31,890 nt of DNA, taken from positions 1 to 31,890 of the IMG/VR virus record IMGVR_UViG_3300020192_000055. One strand, written 5' to 3'. How positions within the stretch are numbered: position 1 is the stretch's first letter; each line of letters starts with the position of its first letter. Positions 1-7,618 of the stretch are shown here, one piece after another. A program made the translations under genes and the position numbers. A model generated the notes under the pieces. That model was not told the origin of the DNA. It made no database searches and worked only from the letters and a program-made list of their open reading frames with translations. The stretch comes from a virus.

Positions 1-10
1 GTAAAGCCAT
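1..10 (-). CDS. Start of next late gene (possibly major capsid), partial
   Basis: An ATG on the minus strand at 10-8 opens a frame reading Met-Ala-Leu before the window ends. It lies 30 bases beyond the stop of the scaffold-like gene; an AGGA stands upstream but at a long spacing. In T7-like phages the major capsid gene follows the scaffold gene, so capsid is the natural guess. Only three codons are visible, so identity rests on gene order alone. Confidence 0.3.
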
Positions 11-40
11 GATGTGTAATGTATCCTAAAGTGTGTTGTG

Positions 41-583
41 CTAATTGTTAAGGTCAACTAAACCTTGTGCATAAGCAGACTGGATATTAGCGATGTCAGC
101 TTTGTAAGCCACCTTACCAAGCGCAGTAATACCAGACTGTGTATACTTGAATCGTCCACTGGGAGAAGCTCCACCAGCCGCTTTACCACGGTCGAACGTT
201 GGTACGGTTTGTGCAGTTGCTTGCTGTTGGGCTTCTTGCTGAATCTGTTGCCAGATAAATCTAGCGCCATCCACGTTATCGTAGATAGCCTGTTGGTTTG
301 GAGGAAGTTGCTTGAACCGCTCTTTAACAGCGGCGAAGTTATCCGTAAACCCTTCTCCCCATTCGCTGCGTAGCGGTTGGAGTTGTGACTCTTGCACCTG
401 AGACTCTACGTGCTTAACGTAGTTCTTGAGAGCGTATGCATCCACACCTATATATTGTGTTAGTTGTTGATTGAATGCTTGAAACGTCTCGTCGTTAGGG
501 TCGAAACCCAAGTCTGGTGCTGTGGTCTGTTGTGGTGTTTCTAGAACCTGCTGTTCTACAGGCGCTAATTCTGTTGGTTCCAT
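41..583 (-). CDS. Scaffold-like (capsid assembly) protein
   Basis: A 180-residue hydrophilic protein with an acidic, Gln- and Pro-rich N-terminal third, a helical middle, and a Gly/Lys-containing C-terminal part around the motif DRGKAAGGASPSGRFKYT. It has no Cys and no membrane segment. Length, composition and position (after terminase and portal, at the place before capsid) fit a podovirus scaffolding protein, which fills the procapsid and is released on packaging. I chose the ATG at 583 instead of a GTG one codon earlier because AGGA lies 8-9 bases before it. Function is inferred from context; no catalytic motif is expected or seen. Confidence 0.6.
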   Translation of the reverse strand: MEPTELAPVEQQVLETPQQTTAPDLGFDPNDETFQAFNQQLTQYIGVDAYALKNYVKHVESQVQESQLQPLRSEWGEGFTDNFAAVKERFKQLPPNQQAIYDNVDGARFIWQQIQQEAQQQATAQTVPTFDRGKAAGGASPSGRFKYTQSGITALGKVAYKADIANIQSAYAQGLVDLNN

Positions 584-615
584 CACTGTGATTCCTAGCT
601 AAGGGGTTGTGGTTA

Positions 616-1062
616 TTAATAGACTATGCTTTGAACTAGACGTAACTGACCGGATGCAATATCTGCGGATGTACCGCAGGTTGCAAGGAATGAGTAGGTA
701 ACATTATCATCTAGTTCGAGTAATGCGTTGTATTGGAGTGAGAACTCCACAGAGGCAGTCTTCAAACCACCCGCGTAGCTGATGAATGTAGTTCCAGCAC
801 CAAACCCTAGCGTCCATTGAAACGCACCACTACCCGCTGCGATTACGATAGTTGCATCAATTTGGTACAGACCTGACACTGGTACAGTAATGTCGATGTT
901 GCCCACACCCGTATGCGTACAGCCGCGCAGTTTACGCCCCGCAGTTGTACCTGTTAGTTTAGCCGCTGTGGTGATAGCAGCCTGAGCGGTCTTGTCACAG
1001 ATGAGAATACCGGAGTTACCCGCGCTTGCGCTTAGTCCTGCTTCTGAATATAGAATTGTCAT
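616..1062 (-). CDS. Beta-sandwich virion protein (head decoration or fibre candidate)
   Basis: A 148-residue protein between portal and scaffold. The second half alternates hydrophobic and polar residues like a jelly roll: GLYQIDATIVIAAG, then VEFSLQYNALLELDDNVTYSF, ending in LRLVQSIVY. The order 'GxYxIdAtI ... V.f.l....leLddnvtysf' recalls C1q/TNF-like domains used by phages for surface decoration or receptor binding. The first 60 residues are rich in Ala, Gly and Thr. No enzyme motif is visible. It ends 29 bases before the scaffold-like gene and starts 7 bases after the portal stop. It could be a head decoration protein, a head fibre or a small tail protein; the fold call is by pattern only. 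Confidence 0.5.
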   Translation of the reverse strand: MTILYSEAGLSASAGNSGILICDKTAQAAITTAAKLTGTTAGRKLRGCTHTGVGNIDITVPVSGLYQIDATIVIAAGSGAFQWTLGFGAGTTFISYAGGLKTASVEFSLQYNALLELDDNVTYSFLATCGTSADIASGQLRLVQSIVY

Positions 1063-1069
1063 GGTGTTG

Positions 1070-3085
1070 TTATTGGATACCTAAAGTTTCTAGTTTGTCT
1101 GCAATCGCAGCTTCACCACCATCGGTAGCTAGTTGCGCCTGTGCCATGTCTTGAGCGGGTTTACCGCCTGACTCTCCCATAGCTTGCATAAGCTGCTGTA
1201 TGTCGTCTGGTGATGGCTCACCTCCCATAGGTGGGGCAGAACCCATCGTAGGTGGGGCACCTCCCATCATGGGGTCGTTCTGTTTAGGCTCAGCAGGTGG
1301 CTTGATGAATCGCTCGATGTCGTCGAAACCAAATCTCTTAGCAAGGTCTTTCATAATTTCAGACCACTGCATCATCTGTGCCATCTCTGGGTTCTGCGAT
1401 ACCAGACCCACAAAGTCAAGACGCTTCTGTAACTCGTATTCTTTATCGGCAATATGACCCGCCCCTACTGGTTCAATGTCGAAGTCGTGATGCAGTTCCT
1501 CAACACCAACCTCCACGTACAGGTACTCACCCGGTTCAAAACCTGGAATACGAATAACCTCGTCTTCTGTGACAAACTGCTGACACATTCGGTACACCTT
1601 TTTAAGTGTTAGGTGCAGCGCTGTACCCTCAATGTGAGTGTGAACACCCCCTAGTCTGTTGCCCCCCGCGTCTCGCGTAGCTTGAACCTCTTGAGCCGTT
1701 ACCCGCTCACCCCCGCGCCCCTGTCCAACACCTATAAAGGCACCAGTACCAGTTACTTTGTCGATGGTCTGTTCTAGCAAACCGCTTTCTTGGTACGTCA
1801 CAGTAAACTGTTGGTTGTGTACAACAGGACGTAGGCTGGAATGGTCTGCTACTTCAATCAGCTTACCGGGTGCTGTGTATAGGTCTTCGGGGTTCAGCAC
1901 ACCGTCGTCTACAAATGTCCACATAGAATCGATTGACAACTCTAGATTATCTAGACGTTGGTTTGTGACAATTGAAAGCTCATGCAGCATACCCAACACT
2001 GGTTCGATAGCCCCTACACCGTATGTCTGGTGTGGCACAGCGATGTATGTGCCGACTACGAAGGGCTTGCCACCCCAGTATGGGTTATTCTCAAACTTGC
2101 CTACCTTGTTCCCCATGCACGTAATCACAACATCCTCGTAATAACCGCATGAAGTTGTAGCGTTACCCCAGAATTCAACAATCTCCACAAGGTCGCTAGG
2201 TTGCCACTGCATACCGTTGAAGTTTGCCAGTGTATTTTTGCGGTTATCTGACTCACCAGACGTACCAGTGTTCTTCGCTCTGACTACATCCTCAACTGTA
2301 AGGTGCGGGTAGAACCCAGTGTTGATAAGCCGGACAACTTCACCCTTAGTCTTGACCATGCGGCGTATAAAGTTAGCGCGGTTAACGTCGCACACCTCGT
2401 CCGGGTCAAAGAAGCAGTCGAACATAGATAGTGTTTCAAACTCAGTACCACTGTATATTTGCTTCTGAACTGTCTTAACCTGGAACTTGGGGCGCGTTGG
2501 CTTCTGTTTGTATGAGGATGTGCCACCTTCATCTGTCAGCGGGTACTCTACCTTTACGCGGCACTTGTGGGGTACAACTTCCTTGCGCCACGGTAGCGCT
2601 AGAACAGATGTGCCAGTGATGAGCAGTTGACGGGTGAACATATCCCAGTGGCTACGGAAGTTTGACTGCTTCAGCTTTGTTTTGAGAAACTTCTTGATTA
2701 CATCTGTAACTTCAGATGAGCCGCTGTACAATGGGGTGATGTCGAACCAGTCACGGTTAGGGAAGAATGCAGACTGTAGGTAACTGTTAATGGTTTCGAT
2801 GTTCTCAAACGCCTTACCAGTAGAAACCTTGTGTCGCCATGATGTGTTAGCATCCCCAACTGTGCGAGTAGCCAACCTACGGGCGTAATCTAACGCTTGG
2901 GGTGAGCCGTTATACACTGCCCAACACTCCATCCACACGTCCTCTTTCTCGCGTCTAGCATGACGGTATCGTGCGTACTCAGAATGCACGAACGCACCAA
3001 TTGCAGCCATGTCAATAGGCTCAGATTCGTCTCCCTCTTTGCCGAACCCAACGAAAGAGAAGTCTTTGTTTAGTTGCTCATCCAC
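1070..3085 (-). CDS. Portal (head-tail connector) protein
   Basis: A 671-residue protein immediately after the large terminase; its start overlaps the terminase stop by one base. Length and gene order match T7-like portal proteins, the dodecameric ring through which DNA is packaged. Portal-like features include the early segment with WRHKVSTGKAFENIETINSYL and the later GQGRGGERVTAQEVQATRDAGG, which corresponds to the 'ER.TA.EV..' segment common in podovirus portals. The last 80 residues are low complexity, rich in Met, Pro, Gly and Gln (MMGGAPPTMGSAPPMGGEP), and probably form a flexible tail. Late gene; assembly role is established knowledge for the family. Confidence 0.85.
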   Translation of the reverse strand: MDEQLNKDFSFVGFGKEGDESEPIDMAAIGAFVHSEYARYRHARREKEDVWMECWAVYNGSPQALDYARRLATRTVGDANTSWRHKVSTGKAFENIETINSYLQSAFFPNRDWFDITPLYSGSSEVTDVIKKFLKTKLKQSNFRSHWDMFTRQLLITGTSVLALPWRKEVVPHKCRVKVEYPLTDEGGTSSYKQKPTRPKFQVKTVQKQIYSGTEFETLSMFDCFFDPDEVCDVNRANFIRRMVKTKGEVVRLINTGFYPHLTVEDVVRAKNTGTSGESDNRKNTLANFNGMQWQPSDLVEIVEFWGNATTSCGYYEDVVITCMGNKVGKFENNPYWGGKPFVVGTYIAVPHQTYGVGAIEPVLGMLHELSIVTNQRLDNLELSIDSMWTFVDDGVLNPEDLYTAPGKLIEVADHSSLRPVVHNQQFTVTYQESGLLEQTIDKVTGTGAFIGVGQGRGGERVTAQEVQATRDAGGNRLGGVHTHIEGTALHLTLKKVYRMCQQFVTEDEVIRIPGFEPGEYLYVEVGVEELHHDFDIEPVGAGHIADKEYELQKRLDFVGLVSQNPEMAQMMQWSEIMKDLAKRFGFDDIERFIKPPAEPKQNDPMMGGAPPTMGSAPPMGGEPSPDDIQQLMQAMGESGGKPAQDMAQAQLATDGGEAAIADKLETLGIQ

Positions 3086-4785
3086 TAGCGTGTTCCCCCG
3101 TACTTCCTATTAATGGTGTATGTCTGGTTACGTCTACGTTTACCAGCTTCAAGCCTTGATTTTGTCGGTACACATATATGTACTAGCATTGCTATCGCGT
3201 CTATGATGTCATCCTTAGCTCCCTGTCTGGGGAAGAAGGCAATCTCCTCTTGCATCTGGCTACAGCTTGCCATCCATTGGATTAGGAACAGTTTGCGGTT
3301 AGTGAACAGTGGTTCTAGGAAGGTGTTAATACGCGCCTTCTTGTCACCCTCAGCTTTGTATTCCCGCAACGATAGCACACGCCGGGTAGAGAACTGTTGC
3401 TTGAACGCATACACTAGAGCCTTCCCTAGCTTCTCGCTGTCTATGTGGACTGTGTTCATATGCCACTTGTCCACAAGCTCATACGTGTTGTTGATGACCT
3501 CGTTAGGGCTGAACTTGCCGAACTTCAAATCAACTAGATACATATTCTTGTTTTCGTCAGCGCCACCAATCACTATTGCTGTGTTATCTGCTGTTTTCCG
3601 CTGTGAGATAGCAGGGTCAATGATGCAGAACAGCTTAACCCGTATGGGCTTGTTGTCTACAGTGATGTCCACAGTGCCATCCTCTTTTGAAATAATGCCA
3701 ACACTATGTATGTATGACAGGTAGGTAGGGTCTAACACCACTTCATCATCTGTCATGATGCTGTTGAGGTACTGACTCGCGAAGCGCCTCAAACCGTTGG
3801 GGAGCTTGAGCATACGCTTCTTAATGCGTTCAATTACAGGTTCGCTGAACCGCTCATCCCACAGCATACCGTCGCTTGAATCAACACCATTCTTATAGAT
3901 GTTCTTCTTGTAGACAGCGTACTCGTCTAGGTCATGCTTCCCAGTGAATAAGTCTTTCCGCTCTTCCTTCTCATCCTCGGATAAGTCTTCACCCGTGTAG
4001 ATACCGTAGATGTCTTTGTAGAAATACCGCGTACCTAGCATGATGAACTCACCACCTAGCGACGTAGCTTCATTGAACGGGTCAACTACTGATTCAACGT
4101 CCCCTACCCAGTTGATAATCTTAAGGAGCTTCTCTTCTGTGTCTGAGTTGTCGAATGAAACCAAGTCGTCAAATATGGCTAGGTCATAGTGGAACCCTGT
4201 AGCAGGAGAGCCTACCGAACTAGCAACCAGTGTCGGTTCCTTCATAATCTTTGTGCGAACGACTTGCAGAGCGTCTGCTTTCCAGACTACTTTCTTGTCC
4301 TCAGCCTCAGTGAACTCCTCTTCAAAGTTGTCGTCATCCCCTATGTTGCGCTTAGACTTTGCCTTACGCGCCTGCCCATCTAGTTTTGGGATAAGGTTAC
4401 CGCTCATGTGGGGTCTTGCATTCCACACCGTCGTCTGTAGTTCGTCGTCTTCAAAGTACTGTTTGACTTCGCGGACGAACGATGTAGCCAACGGTTTGGT
4501 TGCAGTGCCTACTAGGATACGGATGTCGGGGTTCTGGTAGATACGCCATAACACCAGTGCTACAGAACATAGTGTAGACTTAAGGTGCCCCCGTGGCATG
4601 AGAATCAACCGACGAGGGGTTATTGTGTTCTCTGCTACAAAAGCGGCTAGCTCTTTGTGGCAATCGCCGAACTGACTGGTGCCACCCTTGAAGTTAATCA
4701 AGTCCAAGAACGCCCAAAAGTCGGTAACAGCCGCAACTTTTAGGCGATGATGTAGTGCGCGGTCTTTACTTGATAGTGTTACCAT
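3085..4785 (-). CDS. Terminase large subunit
   Basis: A 566-residue DNA packaging motor of T7 gp19 type. The ATPase has a Walker A variant, MPRGHLKST, at residues 63-71 and a Walker B stretch DLAIFDDLVSF near 203-213. The C-terminal RNase H-like nuclease domain shows CIIDPAIS near 388 and AKDDIIDAIAML near 522-533, supplying the expected acidic residues. It cuts concatemers and pumps DNA into the prohead through the portal encoded next. The start overlaps the end of the upstream membrane-protein gene by 20 bases, which suggests translational coupling. No small terminase subunit is recognisable nearby; the coiled-coil or Gln-rich proteins upstream could fill that role, but this is a guess. Confidence 0.93.
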   Translation of the reverse strand: MVTLSSKDRALHHRLKVAAVTDFWAFLDLINFKGGTSQFGDCHKELAAFVAENTITPRRLILMPRGHLKSTLCSVALVLWRIYQNPDIRILVGTATKPLATSFVREVKQYFEDDELQTTVWNARPHMSGNLIPKLDGQARKAKSKRNIGDDDNFEEEFTEAEDKKVVWKADALQVVRTKIMKEPTLVASSVGSPATGFHYDLAIFDDLVSFDNSDTEEKLLKIINWVGDVESVVDPFNEATSLGGEFIMLGTRYFYKDIYGIYTGEDLSEDEKEERKDLFTGKHDLDEYAVYKKNIYKNGVDSSDGMLWDERFSEPVIERIKKRMLKLPNGLRRFASQYLNSIMTDDEVVLDPTYLSYIHSVGIISKEDGTVDITVDNKPIRVKLFCIIDPAISQRKTADNTAIVIGGADENKNMYLVDLKFGKFSPNEVINNTYELVDKWHMNTVHIDSEKLGKALVYAFKQQFSTRRVLSLREYKAEGDKKARINTFLEPLFTNRKLFLIQWMASCSQMQEEIAFFPRQGAKDDIIDAIAMLVHICVPTKSRLEAGKRRRNQTYTINRKYGGTR

Positions 4786-5017
4786 TGTGTTCTTTGAGTT
4801 CTTTTAGTTCGTCTTCATCTTTCTTGATACGTGCGCGCGTACCTGATGGAACTTCCGCGCCAAAGAAGCCACCAGTGGCTGTTATTGCCATGGTCATAAA
4901 TGCGCCGCGATGTTCTTTATCAATGACCGCTACGCTTAACGCGCCGCCGATACAAAGCAACACAACGAATGACTTAAGCTCCAACTTGGTAACAAAGAAT
5001 TTGAGGAATTGGTTCAC
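4766..5017 (-). CDS. Two-helix membrane protein, holin candidate (copy 2)
   Basis: An 83-residue protein with two hydrophobic helices, about residues 16-32 (SFVVLLCIGGALSVAVI) and 40-56 (FMTMAITATGGFFGAEV), joined by the short charged turn DKEHRGA, followed by a highly charged, Lys/Glu-rich tail. This is the layout of class II holins. The start is GTG, supported by AGGAG eight bases upstream. It is an ungapped sequence relative of the small gene just upstream (5086-5265), with AV[VI]D...R..FM..A.T..G in common. It lies in a probable lysis cluster with the C39-like peptidase. Holin function is inferred from topology and context only. Confidence 0.65.
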   Translation of the reverse strand: MNQFLKFFVTKLELKSFVVLLCIGGALSVAVIDKEHRGAFMTMAITATGGFFGAEVPSGTRARIKKDEDELKELKEHNGNTIK

Positions 5018-5085
5018 GGGGGCATCTCCTGTTTAAGAAAGTAGACATATAGGAAGGTTGAACACCCTATACGTCTACAACTTAG

Positions 5086-5265
5086 CTAGTCATCGTCATC
5101 AGTTTCTCGCACACTCTGTAGCGCCCAATACGCGCCTAGAGAGGTAGTAGCGATAGACATGAATTGCCGTCTTTGAAGCGGGTCTACGACTGCTAAACCG
5201 AGACTACCCACAAGTGTAACCAACACTATAATACTGAGCAACCTATGTCTAGAGGGATAGAACAC
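5086..5265 (-). CDS. Small two-helix membrane protein, holin-like (copy 1)
   Basis: A 59-residue protein with a GTG start preceded by AGGGGG at six bases. It reads from MFYPSRHRLLSI; helix 1 is about residues 9-26 (LLSIIVLVTLVGSLGLAVV), the loop is DPLQRRQ, helix 2 begins FMSIATTSLGAYWAL, and the tail ends in four Asp. Topology and sequence match the following gene (4766-5017), so the two are tandem paralogues. The acidic tail here against the Lys/Glu tail of the partner suggests divergence, such as a holin and antiholin or two subunits of one pore. It is easy to miss because it is short and starts with GTG. Confidence 0.6.
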   Translation of the reverse strand: MFYPSRHRLLSIIVLVTLVGSLGLAVVDPLQRRQFMSIATTSLGAYWALQSVRETDDDD

Positions 5266-5302
5266 TTATGCCCCCTGTGTAAGTGGACACAACGACCATT
5301 AG

Positions 5303-5755
5303 CTACATGATACCCTTGTTGACGTTGTAACCAGTCGGTAGCGCGTTAGTACCGAACACAGATGCCCTACCCGCTGTGTTCTTAGCGCGTCGCTCTGACA
5401 ACACCCCATATGACCTACTGGCATTCTTGACGTTACGGGACTGTGCCTGTTGCGCGATGGCATCCTCACGGTTAGCCGCGTCTTGAACACCCTTAAGTTG
5501 TAGAGCCTGTTGCGCCTCAAGCTCTTTCAGGTATGCTTCTTGTTGCGCTTTGGACTCTTGAAGGGCTTGCTGTTGAGCTTGGTACACCCCTAACATAGAG
5601 TTGAACTGCTCCGATTGCTGCGCCGTCTGCTGTTGAATCATCTCCTGCTCACGTAGCCGCGCCTCGTCCGCTAGCCGCTGTTGATTAGCCATCGCCGCTA
5701 ACTGCGCTTGGTCAATGTTAGACGATGAACTACTTTTCTTTTTCTTACTTCCCAC
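5303..5755 (-). CDS. Gln-rich coiled-coil protein, possible virion protein
   Basis: A 150-residue protein starting MGSKKKKSSSSS, then a long Gln/Ala/Glu-rich helical region (about 15-105) with a strong coiled-coil look, and a C-terminal part with Arg and Gly (NTAGRASVFGTNALPTGYN). Small phage proteins with a poly-Lys start and a 'GRAS' type C-terminus often sit beside terminase and portal genes in podoviruses; some are internal or head-completion proteins. The start is GTG: an in-frame stop lies just upstream, and GGGGGA precedes it by eight bases. It overlaps the end of the preceding 45-codon gene by 11 bases. Function is unknown. Confidence 0.7.
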   Translation of the reverse strand: MGSKKKKSSSSSNIDQAQLAAMANQQRLADEARLREQEMIQQQTAQQSEQFNSMLGVYQAQQQALQESKAQQEAYLKELEAQQALQLKGVQDAANREDAIAQQAQSRNVKNASRSYGVLSERRAKNTAGRASVFGTNALPTGYNVNKGIM

Positions 5756-5882
5756 CAGTCAGTCCCCCATGCTTCTTTTTGTTGATGCCCACTAGCTTAG
5801 TCGTCCTGGAATCAGTGTTACGAGACGCTGATACACCACTTTTCTTATGTGTAACTTTAGGGTTAGGTGTTGGTTCAATCAA
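5745..5882 (-). CDS. Small Lys-rich protein with TTG start
   Basis: A 45-residue basic protein beginning MIEPTPNPKVTHKK and ending NKKKHGGLTGGK. The start codon is TTG, but it is preceded at five bases by the near-perfect ribosome binding site GGAGGAGGT, one of the strongest in the window. The start overlaps the end of the upstream coiled-coil gene by eight bases and the stop overlaps the start of the Gln-rich gene, so it fits exactly in a 120-base gap that otherwise would be empty. Part of the GGAGGAGGT also encodes Glu-Glu-Val of the upstream gene, so the signal could be partly coincidental. No known family recognised. Confidence 0.5.
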   Translation of the reverse strand: MIEPTPNPKVTHKKSGVSASRNTDSRTTKLVGINKKKHGGLTGGK

Positions 5883-6345
5883 GGTCTACCTCCTCCACTA
5901 CTGACTTAGCTTTAGACACTAGCCTAGATGCGGGTTTAGTCGTGACTTCGCTGTTCTTCTTCTTCGCTGCTCGTGCAGTTTTGATTGCCGCTTGGTTTAC
6001 TCGCTTGTCCTCAATCACCTGTTGCGCAGCGAGTGTTTCTTTACCCGCCTGTACCTGAGCGTTCTGGTTCTCCACGAACTTAGAGGGGAACACAATACCA
6101 ATCTCCTCTCCTACACCACTCATGTGTTTGTTCATCACAGCGATACGCTCACGCCGCTCTCGAATCTCTTCTTCTTCACCAGTGATTACAACAGTGGCTT
6201 CTTTGAACTGCTTCTCGATTGCCGCTTTAACTTTATCGGCTTCACCCTGAACAGAGATGTTGCGCTCAAGCGTGTCCTTCCGCTCAGCCATGATTTTGTT
6301 CAGTGCAGATACATCCTCTTCGTTCTTCTCAAACTGTGTCGTCAT
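5875..6345 (-). CDS. Coiled-coil protein of unknown function
   Basis: A 156-residue, highly charged protein (Glu, Lys, Ala), predicted largely helical from its heptad-like pattern between residues 1 and 75 and again from 95 to 130. There are no Cys, no membrane segments and no catalytic motif. The start is well supported by AGAGGG five to six bases upstream. It lies between the C39-like peptidase and the terminase group. Candidates by position are a small terminase subunit or an internal head protein; nothing in the sequence decides. Confidence 0.7.
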   Translation of the reverse strand: MTTQFEKNEEDVSALNKIMAERKDTLERNISVQGEADKVKAAIEKQFKEATVVITGEEEEIRERRERIAVMNKHMSGVGEEIGIVFPSKFVENQNAQVQAGKETLAAQQVIEDKRVNQAAIKTARAAKKKNSEVTTKPASRLVSKAKSVVEEVDLD

Positions 6346-6353
6346 AGTACCCT

Positions 6354-6878
6354 CTAGTTTTGTGTAAAGAAATGTGCCCAGACACCGTTCTCATCGCATA
6401 GTCGGTTGAACGTAGCGATGGTTAAATCGTAGCCACTGCCCGTGTTGTTAGTCTTGTAGCCAGTGCTGAACCATTCCCCATAGGGGTCATGCAAGTGTAC
6501 GTGTGTAGCGGAGTACCCAACTAACACCACAATATGCCCAACGCGGGTAAAGTAACCGTGAACAATAACAGGGTTTCCATTGTCTATAGAATCTCGAATA
6601 TCTTGGAGTGTGGCGTGTGGGTTGAACACACCCACAACCGAAGGGGATAGCTTAGCGCCGTAGACGTTAGCAATCAGTTCAATGTCGGAAGGGCTACCAC
6701 GGTTCAATCGCTTTGCTTTCTGGTAGGTCGATAGTTGGTCTTCAAGCTGACCCCGACCATTCCCTTTAAGACCGTAGAACGACAACACCATAGCAAGAGA
6801 TGTCATGTTACAGGTGTCATACGGGTCGGTAAGGTTATCAAGCTGACCAAACAGCGGTACGTTTTTGACAAGTTTCAT
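6354..6878 (-). CDS. C39-like papain-fold cysteine peptidase (lysis or virion)
   Basis: A 174-residue single-domain protein of the C39-like family. The catalytic triad is readable: Cys23 in DTCNMTSLAMVLSFYG, His115 in GHIVVLVGY, and Asp131 in HDPYGEW. C39-family enzymes cut peptide bonds; in phages such domains may open peptidoglycan cross-links or process proteins. It has no signal peptide. It is the first gene of the leftward late transcript and lies near two holin-like proteins, so an endolysin role is attractive; no amidase or lysozyme was found elsewhere in the window. I chose the ATG at 6878; a TTG nine codons earlier is possible and neither start has a good ribosome binding site. Confidence 0.75.
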   Translation of the reverse strand: MKLVKNVPLFGQLDNLTDPYDTCNMTSLAMVLSFYGLKGNGRGQLEDQLSTYQKAKRLNRGSPSDIELIANVYGAKLSPSVVGVFNPHATLQDIRDSIDNGNPVIVHGYFTRVGHIVVLVGYSATHVHLHDPYGEWFSTGYKTNNTGSGYDLTIATFNRLCDENGVWAHFFTQN

Positions 6879-6982
6879 AGGTGGTGTGGTGTAGTGGGTA
6901 CACAACTTACTAGCTGTGAGTAGTGTGTTTTGAAAGGTGAGCTATAAGAAATTATGAGGATTACTAATCAAGCCGAAGGCGC

Positions 6983-6997
6983 GTGAGCGAAGCTCAC
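6983..6997. repeat. Perfect hairpin with GAA loop
   Basis: GTGAGC, loop GAA, GCTCAC: six perfect pairs with a three-base loop. No T-run follows in either direction, so it is not a terminator by itself. It lies at the start of a GC-rich stretch (6971-7070) with other small symmetric elements such as CTCGCGAG at 7016-7023, and could be part of a structured RNA ending at the terminator at 7161. Confidence 0.5.
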
Positions 6998-7129
6998 TCG
7001 TCGAAACGAAGCGTACTCGCGAGATTGAGACAGTAGGCAGGGCGGCGAACCTAAACCGCAGTCACGGGGGTTATATGATAGTTGGATTGCGCGTCGGCTT
7101 CATTCTGCTCCAGTTATGGTTGTGTTGGG

Positions 7130-7161
7130 TAGCCCTAGGTTTTTAGGGTTATTTTTTTTTT
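7130..7161 (+). terminator. Intrinsic terminator, rightward
   Basis: Stem TAGCCCTA / TAGGGTTA (eight pairs, one of them G-T) around the loop GGTTTT, followed directly by ten T on the plus strand. This is a classic Rho-independent terminator for rightward transcription. No rightward gene precedes it, so it either ends a short RNA starting around 6930-7000 or blocks antisense transcription that comes from the late region. Confidence 0.75.
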
Positions 7162-7174
7162 GGGTTACAGTTTT

Positions 7175-7197
7175 TGAGTGTGTCATATATACACTCA
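7175..7197. repeat. Inverted repeat TGAGTGT / ACACTCA
   Basis: Two perfect 7-bp arms, TGAGTGT (7175-7181) and ACACTCA (7191-7197), separated by nine bases containing ATATAT. Arm length and centre spacing of about 1.5 helical turns fit a dimeric regulator site better than a terminator, and no T-run follows. Confidence 0.45.
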
Positions 7198-7235
7198 CGC
7201 ACGGAAGTCCCCCTATCTTCTTTTCCGAATCACCT

Positions 7236-7263
7236 GTACTATAGTTCATTGGTACTATAGTTC
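7236..7263. repeat. Direct repeat of a palindromic box, GTACTATAGTTC x2
   Basis: GTACTATAGTTC occurs at 7236-7247 and 7252-7263, a period of 16 bases. Each copy contains the perfect palindrome ACTATAGT, which also carries -10-like sequences in both directions. Likely an operator pair or a bidirectional promoter element; no protein that binds it can be named from the sequence. Confidence 0.55.
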
Positions 7264-7282
7264 GTTTGTTCTAACCACTAAT

Positions 7283-7305
7283 CCATCGCTCGATGGTTAT
7301 ATAAC
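7283..7305. repeat. Two adjoining palindromes
   Basis: CCATCG-CT-CGATGG (7283-7296) runs into the perfect 10-bp palindrome GTTATATAAC (7296-7305). The AT-rich second palindrome next to a GC stem could mark a melting region or an operator. No gene overlaps it. Confidence 0.45.
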
Positions 7306-7388
7306 TATGGAGTGATGGATGAAAAGCTGGGGGTAGGTAGACTTATGGCTAATGGTCTTATCAGAAGTAAACAACCATACCAATCCAT

Positions 7389-7420
7389 CACGGTCAGCAT
7401 CAGCCAGCACGGTCAGCATC
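7389..7420. repeat. 13-bp direct repeat CACGGTCAGCATC x2
   Basis: CACGGTCAGCATC is found at 7389-7401 and 7408-7420, spaced by 19 bases, with a further partial copy CAGCATC at 7421-7427. The spacing is close to two helical turns, so both copies face the same side of the DNA, as iterons or regulator sites do. It lies 80 bases before the first early promoter. Confidence 0.5.
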
Positions 7421-7505
7421 CAGCATCAACGGTAAGGGAGAAGCCGAACACAATCCTTATATACATAGAGCGATTCCCTTCTCTCTCAGCTAATTGGCGA
7501 ATATG

Positions 7506-7535
7506 TTGACAAACTCAAAAGGACTGTGTTAGTCT
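7506..7535 (+). promoter_or_regulatory. Early promoter P1
   Basis: TTGACA (7506-7511), 18 bases, then TAGTCT (7530-7535) with a TG one base before it, an extended -10. Perfect -35 and the key T, A and T of the -10 are present. It points toward the first early gene at 7662, giving a leader of about 120 bases. Confidence 0.55.
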
Positions 7536-7589
7536 TTAAGGGTGAAAGAAAATAGGTTACCCACTTCACCGACCTCGAAAACTATTTCC

Positions 7590-7618
7590 TTGACATCCAG
7601 AACAGAATCGAATAGACT
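7590..7618 (+). promoter_or_regulatory. Early promoter P2
   Basis: TTGACA (7590-7595), 17 bases, TAGACT (7613-7618). Spacing is ideal. The stretch TTGACATCC and the TAGA start of the -10 are shared with the promoter at 8880, which supports both as true sigma-70-type phage promoters read by host RNA polymerase. Expected start about 7625, 37 bases before the first gene. Confidence 0.65.

Noticed and set aside
7312-7509. A 65-codon frame in the divergent control region
   Set aside because: The GGAG touches the start codon with no spacing, the product has no protein-like pattern, and it runs through the 13-bp direct repeats and into the promoter at 7506.
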